DNA of 64,000 nucleotides from Manis javanica (lineage: Eukaryota; Chordata; Mammalia; Pholidota; Manidae): the NCBI RefSeq assembly GCF_040802235.1, contig NC_133161.1, forward strand, positions 47,295,001 to 47,359,000, in the 5' to 3' direction. The position numbers and the translations under genes are program-made. Each line of letters opens with the position of its first letter. Position 1 is the first letter of the stretch. Under the pieces are notes generated by a model. It searched no databases, was not told the origin of the DNA, and saw only the letters and a list, made by a program, of their open reading frames with translations. Shown here in pieces: positions 46,788 through 59,752 of this stretch.

Positions 46788-46936
46788 TTTACTATCCTCG
46801 GGGTCTTCTAAACCATCAGGCCGACTAAGGTTTCGAGCAGGCTGGCTGCAGACAACATTATCTTCCAGTCCCCAAGAGGGTGCTCTCACAGGTGGCCTTT
46901 GGATTTCATCTGAGTAAAAGGCACCATCTGCTCCAT
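46788..46936 (-). CDS. TAX1BP1: TAX1BP1 coding exon (acidic linker)
   Basis: This 149-bp exon follows the acceptor AATTTTTCAG and ends AGTAAA|GTAAAT. After two bases completing an Asp codon it encodes GADGAFYSDEIQRPPVRAPS, then WGLEDNVVCSQPARNLSRPD and GLEDPEDSK. The first stretch and WGLEDNVVCSQPARN match human TAX1BP1 closely. Phase is 1 at entry and 0 at exit. The region is an unstructured linker between coiled coil and zinc fingers. Confidence 0.96.
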
Positions 46937-47284
46937 CTGAAAAATTTTGGAAGGATAGGGTGAAACCTGGTACTAAAATTAGAATCTCTGTGTATAGCTA
47001 TGATGAACAAGATAAAAAGAATCATACTGGTACACACAAAAAATAAAGTCTTTATTTTTAACCCAAAAGATTTTTGAAAATAACTATATGTAATAAGCAA
47101 ATACACTACTCATTCAAGCCGCAGCACTTCTAGGTGAAGCCAGTTAGTGTTAAACATTAAAACTGCTCGTCATAAGATAATGTTTCCATTAGAGTTGATT
47201 TTACGAGCAGTTCTCTTAATCCCATGTAGATAAAAAAAGAAAACTCCATATTCAGCTAGTTCCAAACCAAAATATTTTAATAAC
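46937..47284 (-). other. TAX1BP1: TAX1BP1 short intron
   Basis: This 348-bp intron runs from donor GTTATT to acceptor TTTTTCAG. No repeat is recognised. Confidence 0.85.
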
Positions 47285-47468
47285 CTCTTGTTTCCTGTGT
47301 TGCATAAGGATTTCCATGTTGCAGAAATGGTGGTGTATTTGGTACTGCTGGAACGTGACCATTTTCCTCCGAGCACGTGCTGAGACACTGTGAGTTCTTC
47401 TGATGACTCTGGGAATTCTGACCTTCCATTTTCTTTCCTGCTTGATTTTCTAGATTCCTATTAAATTC
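47285..47468 (-). CDS. TAX1BP1: TAX1BP1 coding exon with internal alternative donor
   Basis: This 184-bp exon follows the acceptor TAATTTTAG and ends ACAAGAG|GTTATT. It encodes EFNRNLENQAGKKMEGQNSQ, then SHQKNSQCLSTCSEENGHV, then PAVPNTPPFLQHGNPYATQE and TR plus one base of the Asp codon. The middle is longer than human by a few residues. An internal GGAAG|GTCAGA at 47,423/47,422 would end the exon after KME plus one base. This is the same phase, so using it skips 138 bp (46 residues) without a frameshift. I recall a human isoform difference at this position. Confidence 0.94.
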
Positions 47469-47859
47469 CTAAAATTAACAAAAACAAAGGTGAATAAGCA
47501 ATCAAATATTTTATAATGAGGACAGTGTTAAACATTTAGCCAAAATAAAACAATAAAATTATTTTCCTATTATATTTAAAGTATACAGTTGGAAATACTG
47601 CCTCTCAACTTCTCATAAATGCCCATTCCACATATAACAAAATCAGAAAGCAAGATAAAGCCCAGTGTATTTTCAAATTTATTTGTGTCAAGAAAGTACC
47701 CTTTTTATAGAGCTAAATGAGAGGAAACTGAATCTCTCACAACTTAGCTATTAATAAAAGTCAAAAGACAAAAAACAAGTCAGACTGCTTCCCTAGTAAA
47801 GTCTATAAAATATTTTAAGAAAATTATTTTTTAAAAATACTATATATAGTATAAACTCT

Positions 47860-49240
47860 TTCAAAAACTAGAGGAAGAAACACCTCTCAACTTACTTTAT
47901 AAGGGCAGTATTCTCCTGACACAAAAACCAAACAATAACATCATAGAAAAACTGCAGACCTCATCCCCTATGAATACTGATGCAAAAATCCTAACATTAA
48001 GAAATCAAATACAACAATATTAAAAAATAATACATCATGACCAAGTGGATTTTATCAGAAAAAAAGCAAATTTAGTTTAACATTCAAAATTCAATATAAT
48101 TCAACATGTTCAGAGACTTAAGGAAAGAAAATATATGATCATTTCAATAGAATGAAGAAACATTATGCAAGATTCAAAAGGCATTTATGATTTATGTTTT
48201 TAATCTCAAGAAACTAGAAATAAAAAGGCATCTACAAAAACCTATAGTGAACCTTAATGGTGAAAAGCTAAATGATTCTACCTAAGACCGATAATAAGGC
48301 CAAAATAGCTGCTCTCACAACTTCTATTCAACGATGTACTAGAGAGTCTCAACAGTGGATTATGGGAAGATTAAGACAGGTAAACTGGAAAGGATGATAA
48401 ACTTTTACTCACAGATGATTTGATCATATATATATATATATATATAAAATCATAAGAATCTATTAAAACTAGGAGAATTAGTGAATTTAGCAAGGCTGCA
48501 ACAGACAAGGTCAATATGTAACATCAATTGTATCTCGACATATTAGCAACACACAATTGAAAAAATTTTAAAATATTCCATTTAATAGCATCCATAAAGT
48601 TAAATACTTAGGAATAAATTTATCAAAAAATGTGCAAGCCCTATCCGTGGATGTTTCGTTGCCCTTGCCTAGCTTGGATTAATACTTAGTCTATAGGCAC
48701 AGACCTGATCACCTACATTTGCCCTCTTACAGCACTAAATCACGTTTTCTACCTTTATCTTGCATCTACCTACCACTTCAGCATTTTATTTAAAGATATA
48801 GGCTTGGGGTTGATTAATGACTGTGTATTGAGTCCCCTATACATAATTTTATTGTTGTTAACAACCATTTGATCAATAAATATGAGAGATGCCCTCTCAA
48901 AAAAAAAATATGCAAGCCCTATACATCAAAAACAACAAATATCGAGAGAAATATGTCACATTTGTGCACTGGAAAACTTACTATTTTTATTCTATAAATA
49001 CCCTACCAAATTGATCTATAGATTCAGTACAATCCCAATCAAAATCCCCACAAACTTTTGTATAAATGTCAAGCTGTGTCTAAAAATGTAGACAGAAATA
49101 CAGTGGTGGTTTTCAAAAAGCAGAACATTGGAAGATTTATACAACCTAATTTCAAGACTTATTATAAAGCTATATAATCAAGAGTATACAGTATTGGCAT
49201 AAGGAAAAAAGGCAAAAGGATACAGATCAAGGACTGGATC
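47860..49240 (+). mobile_element. Old L1 ORF2 fragment, split by the ERV-tail retrocopy
   Basis: Decayed RT-region sequence (CTTTATAAGGGCAGTATT, GATGCAAAAATCCTAAC, TACATCATGACCAAGTGG) continues after 48,922. The 266-bp insertion at 48,645-48,910 divides it. Confidence 0.82.
48645..48910 (+). mobile_element. Truncated retrocopy of the ERV tail with 12-bp duplication
   Basis: This 266-bp insert aligns to about 13,650-14,138 of the composite element but lacks about 234 bp (13,798-14,031), including the polypurine tract and LTR start. It carries AATAAA at 48,875-48,880, ends at the same GATGCCCTC site and then has an A-run. TGCAAGCCCTAT flanks it at 48,633-48,644 and 48,911-48,922. It is a separate L1-type retroposition of the same tail transcript family. 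Confidence 0.9.
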
Positions 49241-49242
49241 CT

Positions 49243-49458
49243 TTTTTCCATAAAGGGACTGATCATAGACATTTTCAGCTTTCTAAGACACACAGTCTTT
49301 GTCACAACTACTCAAATCTGCCTCTGCTGTTGCAGCCGTACACAATACCTAAATGAATGGGCATGTCCACATGCTAACAAAACATTATTTATGAAAACAG
49401 GTCATGAGCTGTAATTGGCTCATAGGCCTTACTTTGCTGATGCCTGATGTAAATCAGT
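49243..49458. mobile_element. MER3-like hAT relic
   Basis: CCATAAAGGGACTGATCATA, CACAACTACTCAAATCTGCC and AATGAATGGGCATGTCCACA resemble the MER3-type consensus. It is inserted within L1 sequence. Confidence 0.65.
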
Positions 49459-50410
49459 GAAACAGAAGACAAAGTCCAAAAATATACCATATTCATTACT
49501 ATAGTCAATTTCAACAAAGATGCAGAAATAACTCAATGGAAAAAAAAGGATGTTTTTTTAAACATATGATGCTAAAAAACTGCTTATCAGTATATAATAA
49601 ACTTTTGACTATCATACACAAAAAAATAATTTTAAATAGGTCATAAATCTAAGCTAAGAGCTAAAACTACAAATCTACCAAAATAAAAAATGAGAGAAAA
49701 TCTTTGTAACCGTAGGTTAGGCAAAAATTTCTTAAGAAAGAAATATAGTATAAGCCATTAAGAAAAATAATACTATACTGGACTACTTCAAGATCAGAAG
49801 CTTTGCTCTCAAGAGCAAATGAAAAGACAAGCCACAGACTGGTGAAAATATTTCCAAAATATGGGACAAAGGAATTGTATTTGGAACAATAGAGGACTCT
49901 TAAAACCAAATACAATCAAAAAAGATAACCCAATAAAAAAATAAGTAAAAGATCTGAATAGACACTTCACAAAAGAATACATACAAATAGGCAATTAGCA
50001 CCCAAAAAGATGCTCGGCATTATTAATCATCAGGGAAATTAAAACTAAAACTACAATAAGATAAACTATACACCAAATACCATCAGTTGGTAAAAGAGTT
50101 AATGTCCATCAATTAGTGAATGGATAAATTCTGCAGGATTACATTTATATGAAATGCTAGAAAAGGTAAAACTATATAGTGACAAAGTATATTAATGGTT
50201 ATCTGGAACTGGGGGTGGCTGGAGGAGTTGACTGCAAATGAGCATGAGCATGAGGGAACTTTGTGCAGTAATGGAAACATTGTATGGTTTAAATGTAATG
50301 GTAGTTACAGAACTATATATATTTTCCAAAATTAAATTGCAGTTAAAATGGGTGAATTTTAGTACATGTAAATTTTACCTCAATAGAGCTGTTAAAACAA
50401 AATAAACTAA
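49459..50410 (+). mobile_element. Old L1 ORF2 end and 3' UTR
   Basis: Continuation of the decayed L1, with ACTTCACAAAAGAATACATA, ATTAATCATCAGGGAAAT and a 3' end at TACCTCAATAGAGCTGTTAA. No frame is open. Confidence 0.8.
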
Positions 50411-53400
50411 AATATTAACAAAGGATATAAGGATAAAAAATTTCATCTGTAAAGTAAAATTCAGCTAGTTTTGCTGACTGTCATTCCTTGTCTTGGGAGT
50501 AGAGACGAGTCTTCATGTTAACAATTTTATATCTACATAAAATGGAATAAGTAACCTTAGAATGGAAATGAAAGCAAAACTGGTACATGAAAAATGAAAG
50601 TCAATTTAGGCTTGAGAATAGAGATGGGAATTAAAAGTTCCTCTCACGCATGTGAAAAGAAGAGAGAAGTCATGTTAAGCAACAACATAGTGCAGGGCTG
50701 GGAAGTGAATCACATGGCAGATCACAGGATGCATGTTAAGAATAGGAGAAATGTAGGTAAAAAGACAAGTTGGAAATCACTGTGCCAAATCTATGTCATA
50801 CAGTTTACTAGAATGGACTTACTGTTCTTAAACAAAACAACATGGTAAAATGGTCCTTAATAAGGTTATTCTGGGGGGTAGGGGAGGCAAAATGACTTAG
50901 GAGCCTAGAATCAGACTGACCTGGATTTACTCATGACCTCCACTAATAACCCCTAAAGAACTTATTTTCTCCAGGCCTCAGAGGACTATTGAGAAATAAA
51001 GGGAAGGTTCAGAACACAGCAGGCCCATGAAGCTTCTCCTTCATCTCCTGCTATGACTCAAAAACCCCAGACATGCTTCTATAATAATTCAGGATTGTGA
51101 AAGTGGCAATGTGAATAGAGAAAAAGGGAGAGAGTTAATGCAAAAAATATTTCAAAGATGATTCAAGAAAAGAAAAAGGGCATGAAAGCAGCAAGAGTTA
51201 GAGATGATAAACTACTTCTACAGAAGTTTAGGTAAAATGGAGTCAAGGGTCATCAAAAGATTCATGCATGTATTGGTACAGTCAAGCAACTTCATAAGAG
51301 TTTCAATCGAATAAAAAGTTAATTCTAAGTTAATTCTCTCTCCTCTACCATCAAAGATGCAATAAATCCTCTGCAAACAGGACTCAAGGTAACAAAAGGA
51401 CCAGTAATAAGCATTCTAATTCCTTGCAGAAAAACTGGAGGCAGGGTAAACAGAATACTAGGACACAGACAACATAGTTATGGTTAGGTTGTTGGGTAAA
51501 TCAGAAACTGAACTCTCGACGTAGGGAAGACTCTTAGATTTGTATTCAATCTAAGAATACAATCCTAGATTCCCTAAAGGGTCGATGTTCAGAATCCAGG
51601 AGATCCATGAACTCAGATGGGAAAAACATTCACATCTTTCACTACCTTCTAAATGAAATTTAGCATTTTCTTCAATCATGAATGTAGACAGACGAACACC
51701 ACAGCCATAGTGGCAGTGCCTTTATCACCTCAGAAATCACTGATATATTCACTTCATATTAGTCATCACAGCCATCTCAAAACAGCCTTTTACATTCATC
51801 ACTCCTTTGAAATTACAGTATTTAATACATGTTGTCTTATTTAACATTTTAATAAATAAGCATATACTACTGTAACATATCACAATGTTTTAATATTTTG
51901 ATTAACTATTACTTATAATTGGTTTCCTTTGTAATTCTGTATATTTTACTTCATTCATGTAAAAATTTTCTGAAAACAGATTTCACCAGACTGTCAAAAG
52001 GTCCTTGAAACAAAAATGGTCACGAACCCCTGGAAGAGTGCTCCCCCTACCTTCAAAGACATGCATGATAAGAATGTGGCTATCTTACCTGAACGAAATC
52101 AATATTAACTGCTGATTATAATTCACCTACAACAAAAATCTTCTACAATATAAGAAATATATTGTTAAGAGTCCTCTTTTATGATGTCAGTTCCAGGGCA
52201 TGAAAGTTTATTTAGCCGGTTTGCCTTTTCTAGAGTGCCTGTATCTTTTTTCTTCAGGGCCTCCAAAATGGCTCACAATAGCCTTGTTTTTACAAATTAA
52301 ACAAGTTAAGGGTGTCTCTGGCACTCCAACTGTTAGATAGGGGGAATAATATATTCCTCTTATCTACCACATGTGATGTTGTAAGAGTAAAGGAAAACAG
52401 ACATTAAATGTTTTGAATTACTTACAACTCTGTGAACAAGCTGTTCAAGGTATTAGAGAATTCTCATAATCTTTATCCTTTTATCACTTCCAGACAGCCT
52501 CTAAAAGTTATAGCAAAAAAGGTAAACAAATGGTAGTCCATTAAGACTTTTCTAAGATCAACTCTTTGGAGCCATGATTATTTAATTATCATGCTATTGT
52601 TACAGCATTTCATTAGAGATATGTTCCATTAATCATTTATATGTGTGTGTGCATGTGTGTGCATACATAATCACTTTTCCATTCTCAGATGGAAAGCAGT
52701 ATCATCTAGAACTATGAAATAATGATTCATAAAGTATGAGTCAAGTATCTGATGTTAAAGAACATTTTGAAATAGTTTTAATTTTTTTTACTTTTCAATT
52801 TTAATTTTTTTCTGGCAATCGTTGATAAGTATTTCCCACGATCCTTTCATTATTTGCCATTTTGCTTTCCCTTTATTTTCTTTACTCTCCCCTTTTTAAA
52901 TTTCTAGTAAGGATCTTATGCAGAATATCTGAAATAGCATAAAGATATTAAAATGACTAATAATTCTAAATAGTACTTCTTAAATGACATGAAAAAAGAT
53001 ACTTTAAGCTAGTAAGTTTCTAAGTAAATTTAATATGGTGGGGTTTTAATCCTAAGAGATATACTAAATTACTTTATCCTACAAAAATTATTTTTTAAAT
53101 ATAAATATTTTACAATACTTAGGAGCTAGTTATTTTTAAAAGCAAAAAAGCTTTTATTCACACATATATGTTCAATAATTTACTAAGTATCTACTATGTT
53201 TATTCTAAGCCAATACTCTAAGTTGCAGGCACTGTTCTGGGTACTAAGAATTTAGGAATAATCAAAACAGACAAAAATTCCTGCCCATATAGGGCCTGAG
53301 ACAAGAAAGCAATTAACTGGTGAGTTGTGAGACTGAGTGACTAGAATAGTTCTCAAAGTGTGGTCCCATACCAGCAGCACTAGGAATTTGCTAGAAATGC

Positions 53401-53639
53401 ACATCTCTAGCCCCAGTACAAACCTACTAAAGCAGAAACTCTGGGAATGGAACCCAGGTATCTGAGACAGACTGACTCTACAATAGAGGACAGTGAAACA
53501 GGCAATTGTGGCTTAAGATAGGTCTAGAGAGATAAAAGGAGGCAAGTCATATTAGTGGTTATGTTAAGAATTTTGGCTTTTATCCTAAGCATACGGAAGG
53601 GCCACTAAGGAGCTTTAATTAAGGTTAATGATCAGCTTT

Positions 53640-53995
53640 ACATTTTTAAATGTTAGCCTACCTGTGGTTTAAATAACCTTTTACCTGAGTGGACAGTACC
53701 AGAGTGGAGTGACCTCTGCTTCTGACGATGGCAGAAGAGAAAGTGTGTCCCTCAGCCCAACAATCCTCGGGGAACTGAATCCTGACAAAAATCACTTCAT
53801 TGAGCCTGAAGGTAGATCTATACCCATGAGATGTCTGAGCCCCATTTGATAACCTGTTTGCAGTTATGAGAGGTCTAAAGTAGAGGACCAAATTAAGTGA
53901 CACCCAAATTTCTGACTCACAGAAACTGAGATAACAAATGTTGCTTTAAACCATTAAGTATTTGGTAATTTGTTACACAGCGCAATTAATACAGT
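53640..53995 (+). repeat. MLT1-like LTR (ERVL-MaLR)
   Basis: The closing part, AAACTGAGATAACAAATGTTGCTTTAAACCATTAAGTATTTGGTAATTTGTTAC-type text at about 53,925-53,980, is typical of MLT1 LTR 3' ends. No internal region is seen. Confidence 0.65.
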
Positions 53996-55384
53996 CACTA
54001 TATTGTTTTCTGTGTGTAATTTCAGCCATTTATACCACAAAATGTACAAATGGTCATTGTAATTATTTCAGGACTACCTTTCACTGTTATGTATGAAATT
54101 TCAAAATAAATTATATGAAACATTTTATATATGCATAAACTTTAAAATAACGTGAAATGAACTAGTATATAAACTATATGTATAAATTATATGTATTTAT
54201 ATATGAAATATACTTTTAATAAGTATAAAATATATAAAAACAAAGTATCTTGATTGCTTCTCTCTAGTTAGATTATTATTGTTTTAACTCTGGGAAACAC
54301 CTAAAGAAGATTCATACCAGGAATAAAAAATCATTCTCTTACTCTTCATTTGTGCTCCTAATGTTTTAATTATATCTTTAATTCACTATTTTATTTGCAG
54401 GAATCCTTTAACCCACTTGCCATTTTGTGTTGCTAATTCACTGAAAGGAACAGAGAGGGAGACAGGGAGGGAAGGGGAATGGGGAAGAGCAGAGAGAAGG
54501 GAGAACACAATGCCAGCCTGTGGGCAAAAAAAAAAAATTGTGAACATCTTGAATTCTGTACTTATTATAAGGTTTCCTTCACATAGTGATATAGCTCTAG
54601 CAATTCTAAAACTGCTTTATGTGGATTACTGGTTTTAGCAAATGTTGATATTACTGGGCAACAGTATTCTCACTGTGGAGGGAGTATACAGACAGGAAAT
54701 GAGGAAGGCAAAGAAGAACCCTGTGGAGTTGGACTACAAGCACAGTATCTAAAATATAAATGTTACCTAGCTCTTTCCACTGAAAGCATCAGTAATAATG
54801 AGCACATCTAGGTCCTACATTTTGTTTTCTAAATACCATTTCCCAGCTAATAAGCAATCAGAACTTCTTGGAAAAAGAAATGATTGCTGAATTGACAAGA
54901 GCTTTTTTTATTTAAAAAAAAAAAAAAGGCCAATTTCAAAGATGAGGTAAGAAAGGTACAAGATGAGCCAGAATATCCTACAGTACTAGAAAGAAATTAA
55001 GGGCTCAGAAAGTTAACATCATCCTTTTGATACTAGGGCACATCAGGAACCAGCTTGAAGGTGCTCCCACTGACCAAATCTGGAACTGTGTGAACATCAA
55101 ATTAAGAACAGTAATAAATTCTAACCCACTCACTAAAGAGTTCATACTTACAACTCTCAGGTAAGAAGAAAGATACAAAAATGGAGAGAGAGAGAGAGAC
55201 AAAGAGAAAGACAGATGGACACAGGCACTCAAATGTAAGTTTAAAATTACAAACACTGTAATATAAAAAATTTATTTGGTCTTTGTTCCTGGTTCCTAGC
55301 ACATTACCTCCTAAAATTCAGAATTTTCTAAATAATAGGAGTATCCTTGTCATTCATAGCAAGCCCTTTTAGAACATACTAAAA

Positions 55385-55925
55385 TTTATGCTAACGAGGT
55401 GACTCCTGGTAGACCCTCAGATAGTTTCAAGGGAGTGGGGCTGGCCACCAGAAAGATCAAGCACATGATTACAGAACTGGAAATTTTAGCACCTCCCCCC
55501 AGGGATGGGAGGGAGGGTAACAATTGAGTTTAACTCCCTTGGCCAATGATTTAACCAATCAAGCCTATGTACTGAACCCCAAATTAAAAACTCTTTAACA
55601 AGGTTTGGGAACACATCAATGTACTAAGATGTTGTGCCTGCAGAGGGCATGGAAGCTCTGTGGCACCTCTACCTTGATCTATGCATCTCTTCTTTTTGGC
55701 TCTTCCTGAGTTGTACCCTTGACACTAAAACTTTATACTGTGCTTTATAATAGTACATAATCATAAGTGCTTTCCTAAGTTCTGTTGAGTTATTCTAGCA
55801 AAAGATAGAACCCAGTGGAAGGATTGTGAAACTGAGCCCTTAACTGGGGTCTGCACAAACTCTGCATAGTTAAGTGTCAGAACTGAACTGAATTGTAGTA
55901 CACCCAACTGATGTCAGAGAACTGT
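55385..55925 (+). repeat. Solo LTR of an old ERV
   Basis: GCAGAGGGCATGGAAGCTC, CTATGCATCTCTTCTTTTTG and GTTCTGTTGAGTTATTCTAG form a known mammalian ERV LTR-type arrangement. The family is not assigned. No gag, pol or env is seen next to it. Confidence 0.55.
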
Positions 55926-56908
55926 TTCTGAAACATAAATGAGGACAAAGGAAGGTTCTTCTTTATAACAGAATGCCAAGGGACAAATAGGAAGGAAGCA
56001 GTGGAGTTCAAACATCAGAATTTTGCAACTATCCACTTGGGATGGCTTTTTTACTATGCATGACTTTGTTGTATTATCATTAGCCATTTGGAAAAACTAT
56101 TCATTTGGGTCACTGAATTATGTAGACCTTACAAATGCTGACAAATTCCACTGAACAATTTTTAAAAATCAGTCTTAATATTTACCATCTATCCCCCTAG
56201 GAAAGTGTGTGCTATGAAGTATCAAGCTTATGGTAGCAGATACAAGGTTTCCAAAATTCTCTTCTGGCTTAAAAGCCTGAATTTTATAATTGGCAATAAA
56301 TGCTATCAATTGTTTTTCCTTAAAGTAAAAGGCTCACTTCACTTCAAGAAAATATCTGCCAAATACCCTAGTCTGAATAACCATATTTTGTCTATTAGTT
56401 ATTCTTTAAAACAGACATGATGTACCATGAAAAAAGAGACTAGTTCGGCTCCCAACTCAAAAGAGTTGCACAAATACTTCACCTTAAAATAACAAAGGTA
56501 CTTCATTAAGCAGAAGTGCTTTAGGGGTATGTCTCATTTCATCACACAGAATATTAAAAAAATATGTATCCCGAGGTCAAGCTTCCCTAAGATTTCTACT
56601 TTGTTTCATCATCTTAAATAAAATCGGCTTTTTTTAAACTGTGAATGCATGGTTGTTAAAGTATTTTTATTGATAAACACAAAATATGTAACAAAGGCCA
56701 AACTAAATTTCTTAGGCATTTTTTCATATTATGAAGTAAAATATTTTTAAATTTTAACATTCTCCACCTAAAAGAATGTTAAGCCTTGGTCTTTTTTCAT
56801 TCAACTTTTTAAAAAAACCACCCTCACATGAACTATAAAATGTGTCTTTATAAAGATGTATCATTCACACTTTCATACAAAATATTCTTTAATACACATT
56901 GTTCAAAC

Positions 56909-56980
56909 CTTTTCCCTGGAGAGGTTTTCCAAATGTGAAGTTAGACCATTTATTTCTTTGTCTTTCTCTGCCAATTGAAG
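56909..56980 (-). CDS. TAX1BP1: TAX1BP1 72-bp coiled-coil exon
   Basis: Between acceptor TTTTTTCAG and donor GGAAAAG|GTTTGA lie exactly 24 codons, LQLAEKDKEINGLTSHLENL and then SREK. Both ends are phase 0, and the heptad pattern continues the coiled coil of the flanking exons. The donor is weak (GTTTGA). My recollection of human TAX1BP1 joins the flanking exons directly, so this may be an alternative cassette. It is recognised from frame, splice sites and coiled-coil character rather than from a firm homologue. Confidence 0.72.
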
Positions 56981-59626
56981 CTGAAAAAAGGAAAAAAATT
57001 ATCATTAATTTTTTTTCATTATCTTTCCTTACACCTTTAAAGAGCCAGTTCTTACCATTCCATCAAAGTAATTTCTGTTACTATATCCACATATTTCCCT
57101 TGGTTCTTATTCTTTGATATCTCTTAATTACTGGTCAGTACTGACCAACATCCCTTACTCAAAACTTTTCCCTTGGTTTATGTGAAGCTGCACCAATACT
57201 ATCATCCTCTCATGTTCTTTTATTATGCCCTTTGTGTGTAATTTTAATTACACAAATATTGGTATTCTCCAAAGTTTCTTCTATGTATATTCTCTATGGA
57301 AACTCCTTTTCTTCTATGCCTTCAACTATCATCCTCATGGGAGTACATCATAAATATTAACTCATGAACCACAACACTCTTTTTCCCTGAGTTCCAAATC
57401 TGCCTTTCTAACTGATGGCTAGACACATTTTCACTGTTGTCTTTTTGCATTTTAAGGACAAAATGTCCCAAACCTACTTATCCACTTCTGTTAACTGATA
57501 CTATCTCAGAGCCCACTGTGACTGAAGCTAGGAAACTCTATTAGAACACTTCTTCCTTCTCCTCTTTGCCATTCCCCAACATTTTCAGTCTCTAAATTCA
57601 TTCATTCATTCAACAACCACTTATTGTTTGCCTTTACAGCACAAGCATTATGGATATAAATACAAATAAAACCATTCTTCAGCGGTTTTTTCCTAAGGAT
57701 TTCTTTCAAAGTTTTTCTTGATAAACTCAAGTCCTATCCAATGACAGATGATCAGGGGAAGTACTTTCCCCAAGGATGTGGCCTTTATCAATTCATTCTA
57801 AGAATATTTCTACCTGTTTTTCTTACTCTCAAAAACCTTTCCCACCTGCAAATCCTCTGTGCTACCGAATTATTTTCAGACAGACCCATTCTATTTAGGT
57901 GCCCTTTCTCCCAGAAAATTCTTAACAGCAAATAGCACACAAATTCCATTTTAGGCTCCCCAAAATCTGGCTTCAACATATTTTCAAGTTTTATCTATTC
58001 CATCACAGACAATGAAATCCTATTACTCAAGATGGCTCACAGTTCCCAGACTATGACCTCCACTTGTGATCCCCAAACCTATAGTAATGCTTTTCCATTC
58101 TGCTTAGAGTGCTGTTCTTTCTTTTCCTAACCCTCTTCTCTTCCCCTTCAGCTTGGTCTTTCAAAGGCCTAGTTTCTCCACATCTAACCCCTAAATATTC
58201 CATTGGAAACAGTCCTACTTACTAGACTTATCATTCATGTAAAATTTCATCACATTTTGCAATGTCTCATGTGTGTTTGTGCATGGAAACAGTACAAATA
58301 AGGGAAAGGTCATTAAACAAAAAGTCAAGCACTGTTGCCAGGTATATAACCCTAAATATGATGTTTAATCTTGATGCTCATTTTTTATCATTAATAAAAT
58401 ACAAATGTATTATTCAGCTTCCCATGGGTTTGACAGATGATTGACTAGGCTGTGAATGTGAGAGCTGTATCACCATTATACTTCTAGCAATCCCTTCTAG
58501 TTTATAAATTCCTTAGGCACAACACTGTGCCTTATTTATATCATCATCCAAACAATAGCTAACACAGTGCTTTATATATAATAATCTTCAATATTTACTA
58601 AACCATTTACTTCTAATATATAAAAATAAATGTTCATATAAGTTTAGTGTTCACACCTCATAAATAATGAGAAGTCACTAGCCTTTGAAAACAATATCCA
58701 CAAGATTTCAGAAACAATAATAATTTCAAAATAAAAGTTTCAAAAATTTCATTCTGATGACAGATGAAGATCAAAAAGGACCATTAGCTTGTAAGGTGAC
58801 ACCCCTCTCCACAAGAAGGGGAACCTAAACGTGTAGTGTCTTTAAGAACATTGCATTTAAAAATTACATTACAGGTATAATTAACTATGATATAGCAAAG
58901 TTAAATCATACGAAACTTCCTGGTCTTTAGTCACACACACACAAAATGCAAATTACACATACATCCATATCTTAAAATATGTAAGATTACAGTTTATTCT
59001 AGAGGGAAAATATCTTTCTAGTTATTAATCATCTAGACAGCCTGCTAATTTTTTTCTCTAACATTCTTACAAATATCATTTTCCTTTCCAGCTTTGTTTG
59101 TTGCCTTATAGTTACATTGGCAAAATAATTTTCATTAATTGAGGTTGTATCACTTACTCTGCAGTATTTCATTTAGGATCACAACATACTTTAGTAATAG
59201 ATTTAAAAACACATAAATTCTTTAAATTACTGATACACAAATTTTTTAAATAACCAACCATATATTGTTACACTTCCACAAAAAATCTCAAAGTCCAAAA
59301 AATACATACACATTCATGTTTATTTTTAAGTGAACAAGAGGATGATGAAATGATCACTTTTCATCTTAAAAACTAAGCAGGGTTAAGATATAATTTTAAT
59401 AGCCATCTGAATCAACAGAATTATAGCAACAATTGCAATTTATATCCATTTTCTCAGTGCATACTTAATAAACTATTCAACATAACTAAATATTTTTTAT
59501 TTATACATTAAAATATTATCCCAACTGTACATATTAAAATAGCACATTAGATAAAAATTACAGATAACCCATTTCAAAAGTACCAGGTACTATGGCTCCA
59601 GTTATATGTATACTAAACTTACTTAC
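56981..59626 (-). other. TAX1BP1: TAX1BP1 intron of 2.6 kb
   Basis: L2-type relics occur at about 57,590-57,665 and 58,490-58,610. The rest is AT-rich single-copy DNA. Confidence 0.75.
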
Positions 59627-59752
59627 TTTGTAATTGTCCTCTACTTCAGCTAGTTCTAGTTTTACACCTTCAGAAATTTCCACTTGTTCTTTCCATTTCA
59701 ACTCCATTTTTGCAAGTTCATCCGCATATTTATTGCACTTTGTTTTCTCATC
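59627..59752 (-). CDS. TAX1BP1: TAX1BP1 coding exon (coiled coil)
   Basis: This 126-bp exon follows the acceptor TTTATTTAG and ends TACAAA|GTAAGTAAG, a strong donor. It encodes 42 residues in phase 0: DEKTKCNKYADELAKMELKW, then KEQVEISEGVKLELAEVED and NYK. It matches the end of the human oligomerising coiled coil. Confidence 0.96.

Larger units (their letters stand above)
47469..56908 (-). other. TAX1BP1: TAX1BP1 intron of 9.4 kb
   Basis: This intron contains an old L1 (47,860-49,240) interrupted by the ERV-tail retrocopy, a MER3-like element (49,243-49,458), a further L1 3' part (49,459-50,410), MIR (about 50,890-51,010), a MER5-like relic (53,345-53,490), an MLT1-like LTR (53,640-53,995) and another LTR (55,385-55,925). 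Simple repeats are (TA)n at 48,425-48,446, a TG-rich tract at 52,640-52,670 and a GA-rich tract at 55,182-55,213. An L2/MIR-type relic with CTACTATGTTTATT and AAACAGACAAAAATTCCTGCC lies at about 53,165-53,330. Nothing is recognised in 51,020-53,160, 54,000-55,380 or 55,930-56,900. Confidence 0.8.

Noticed and set aside
48425..48446. (TA)n tract considered as a possible regulatory or fragile site
   Set aside because: It is a short simple repeat inside decayed L1 sequence, with no supporting context.
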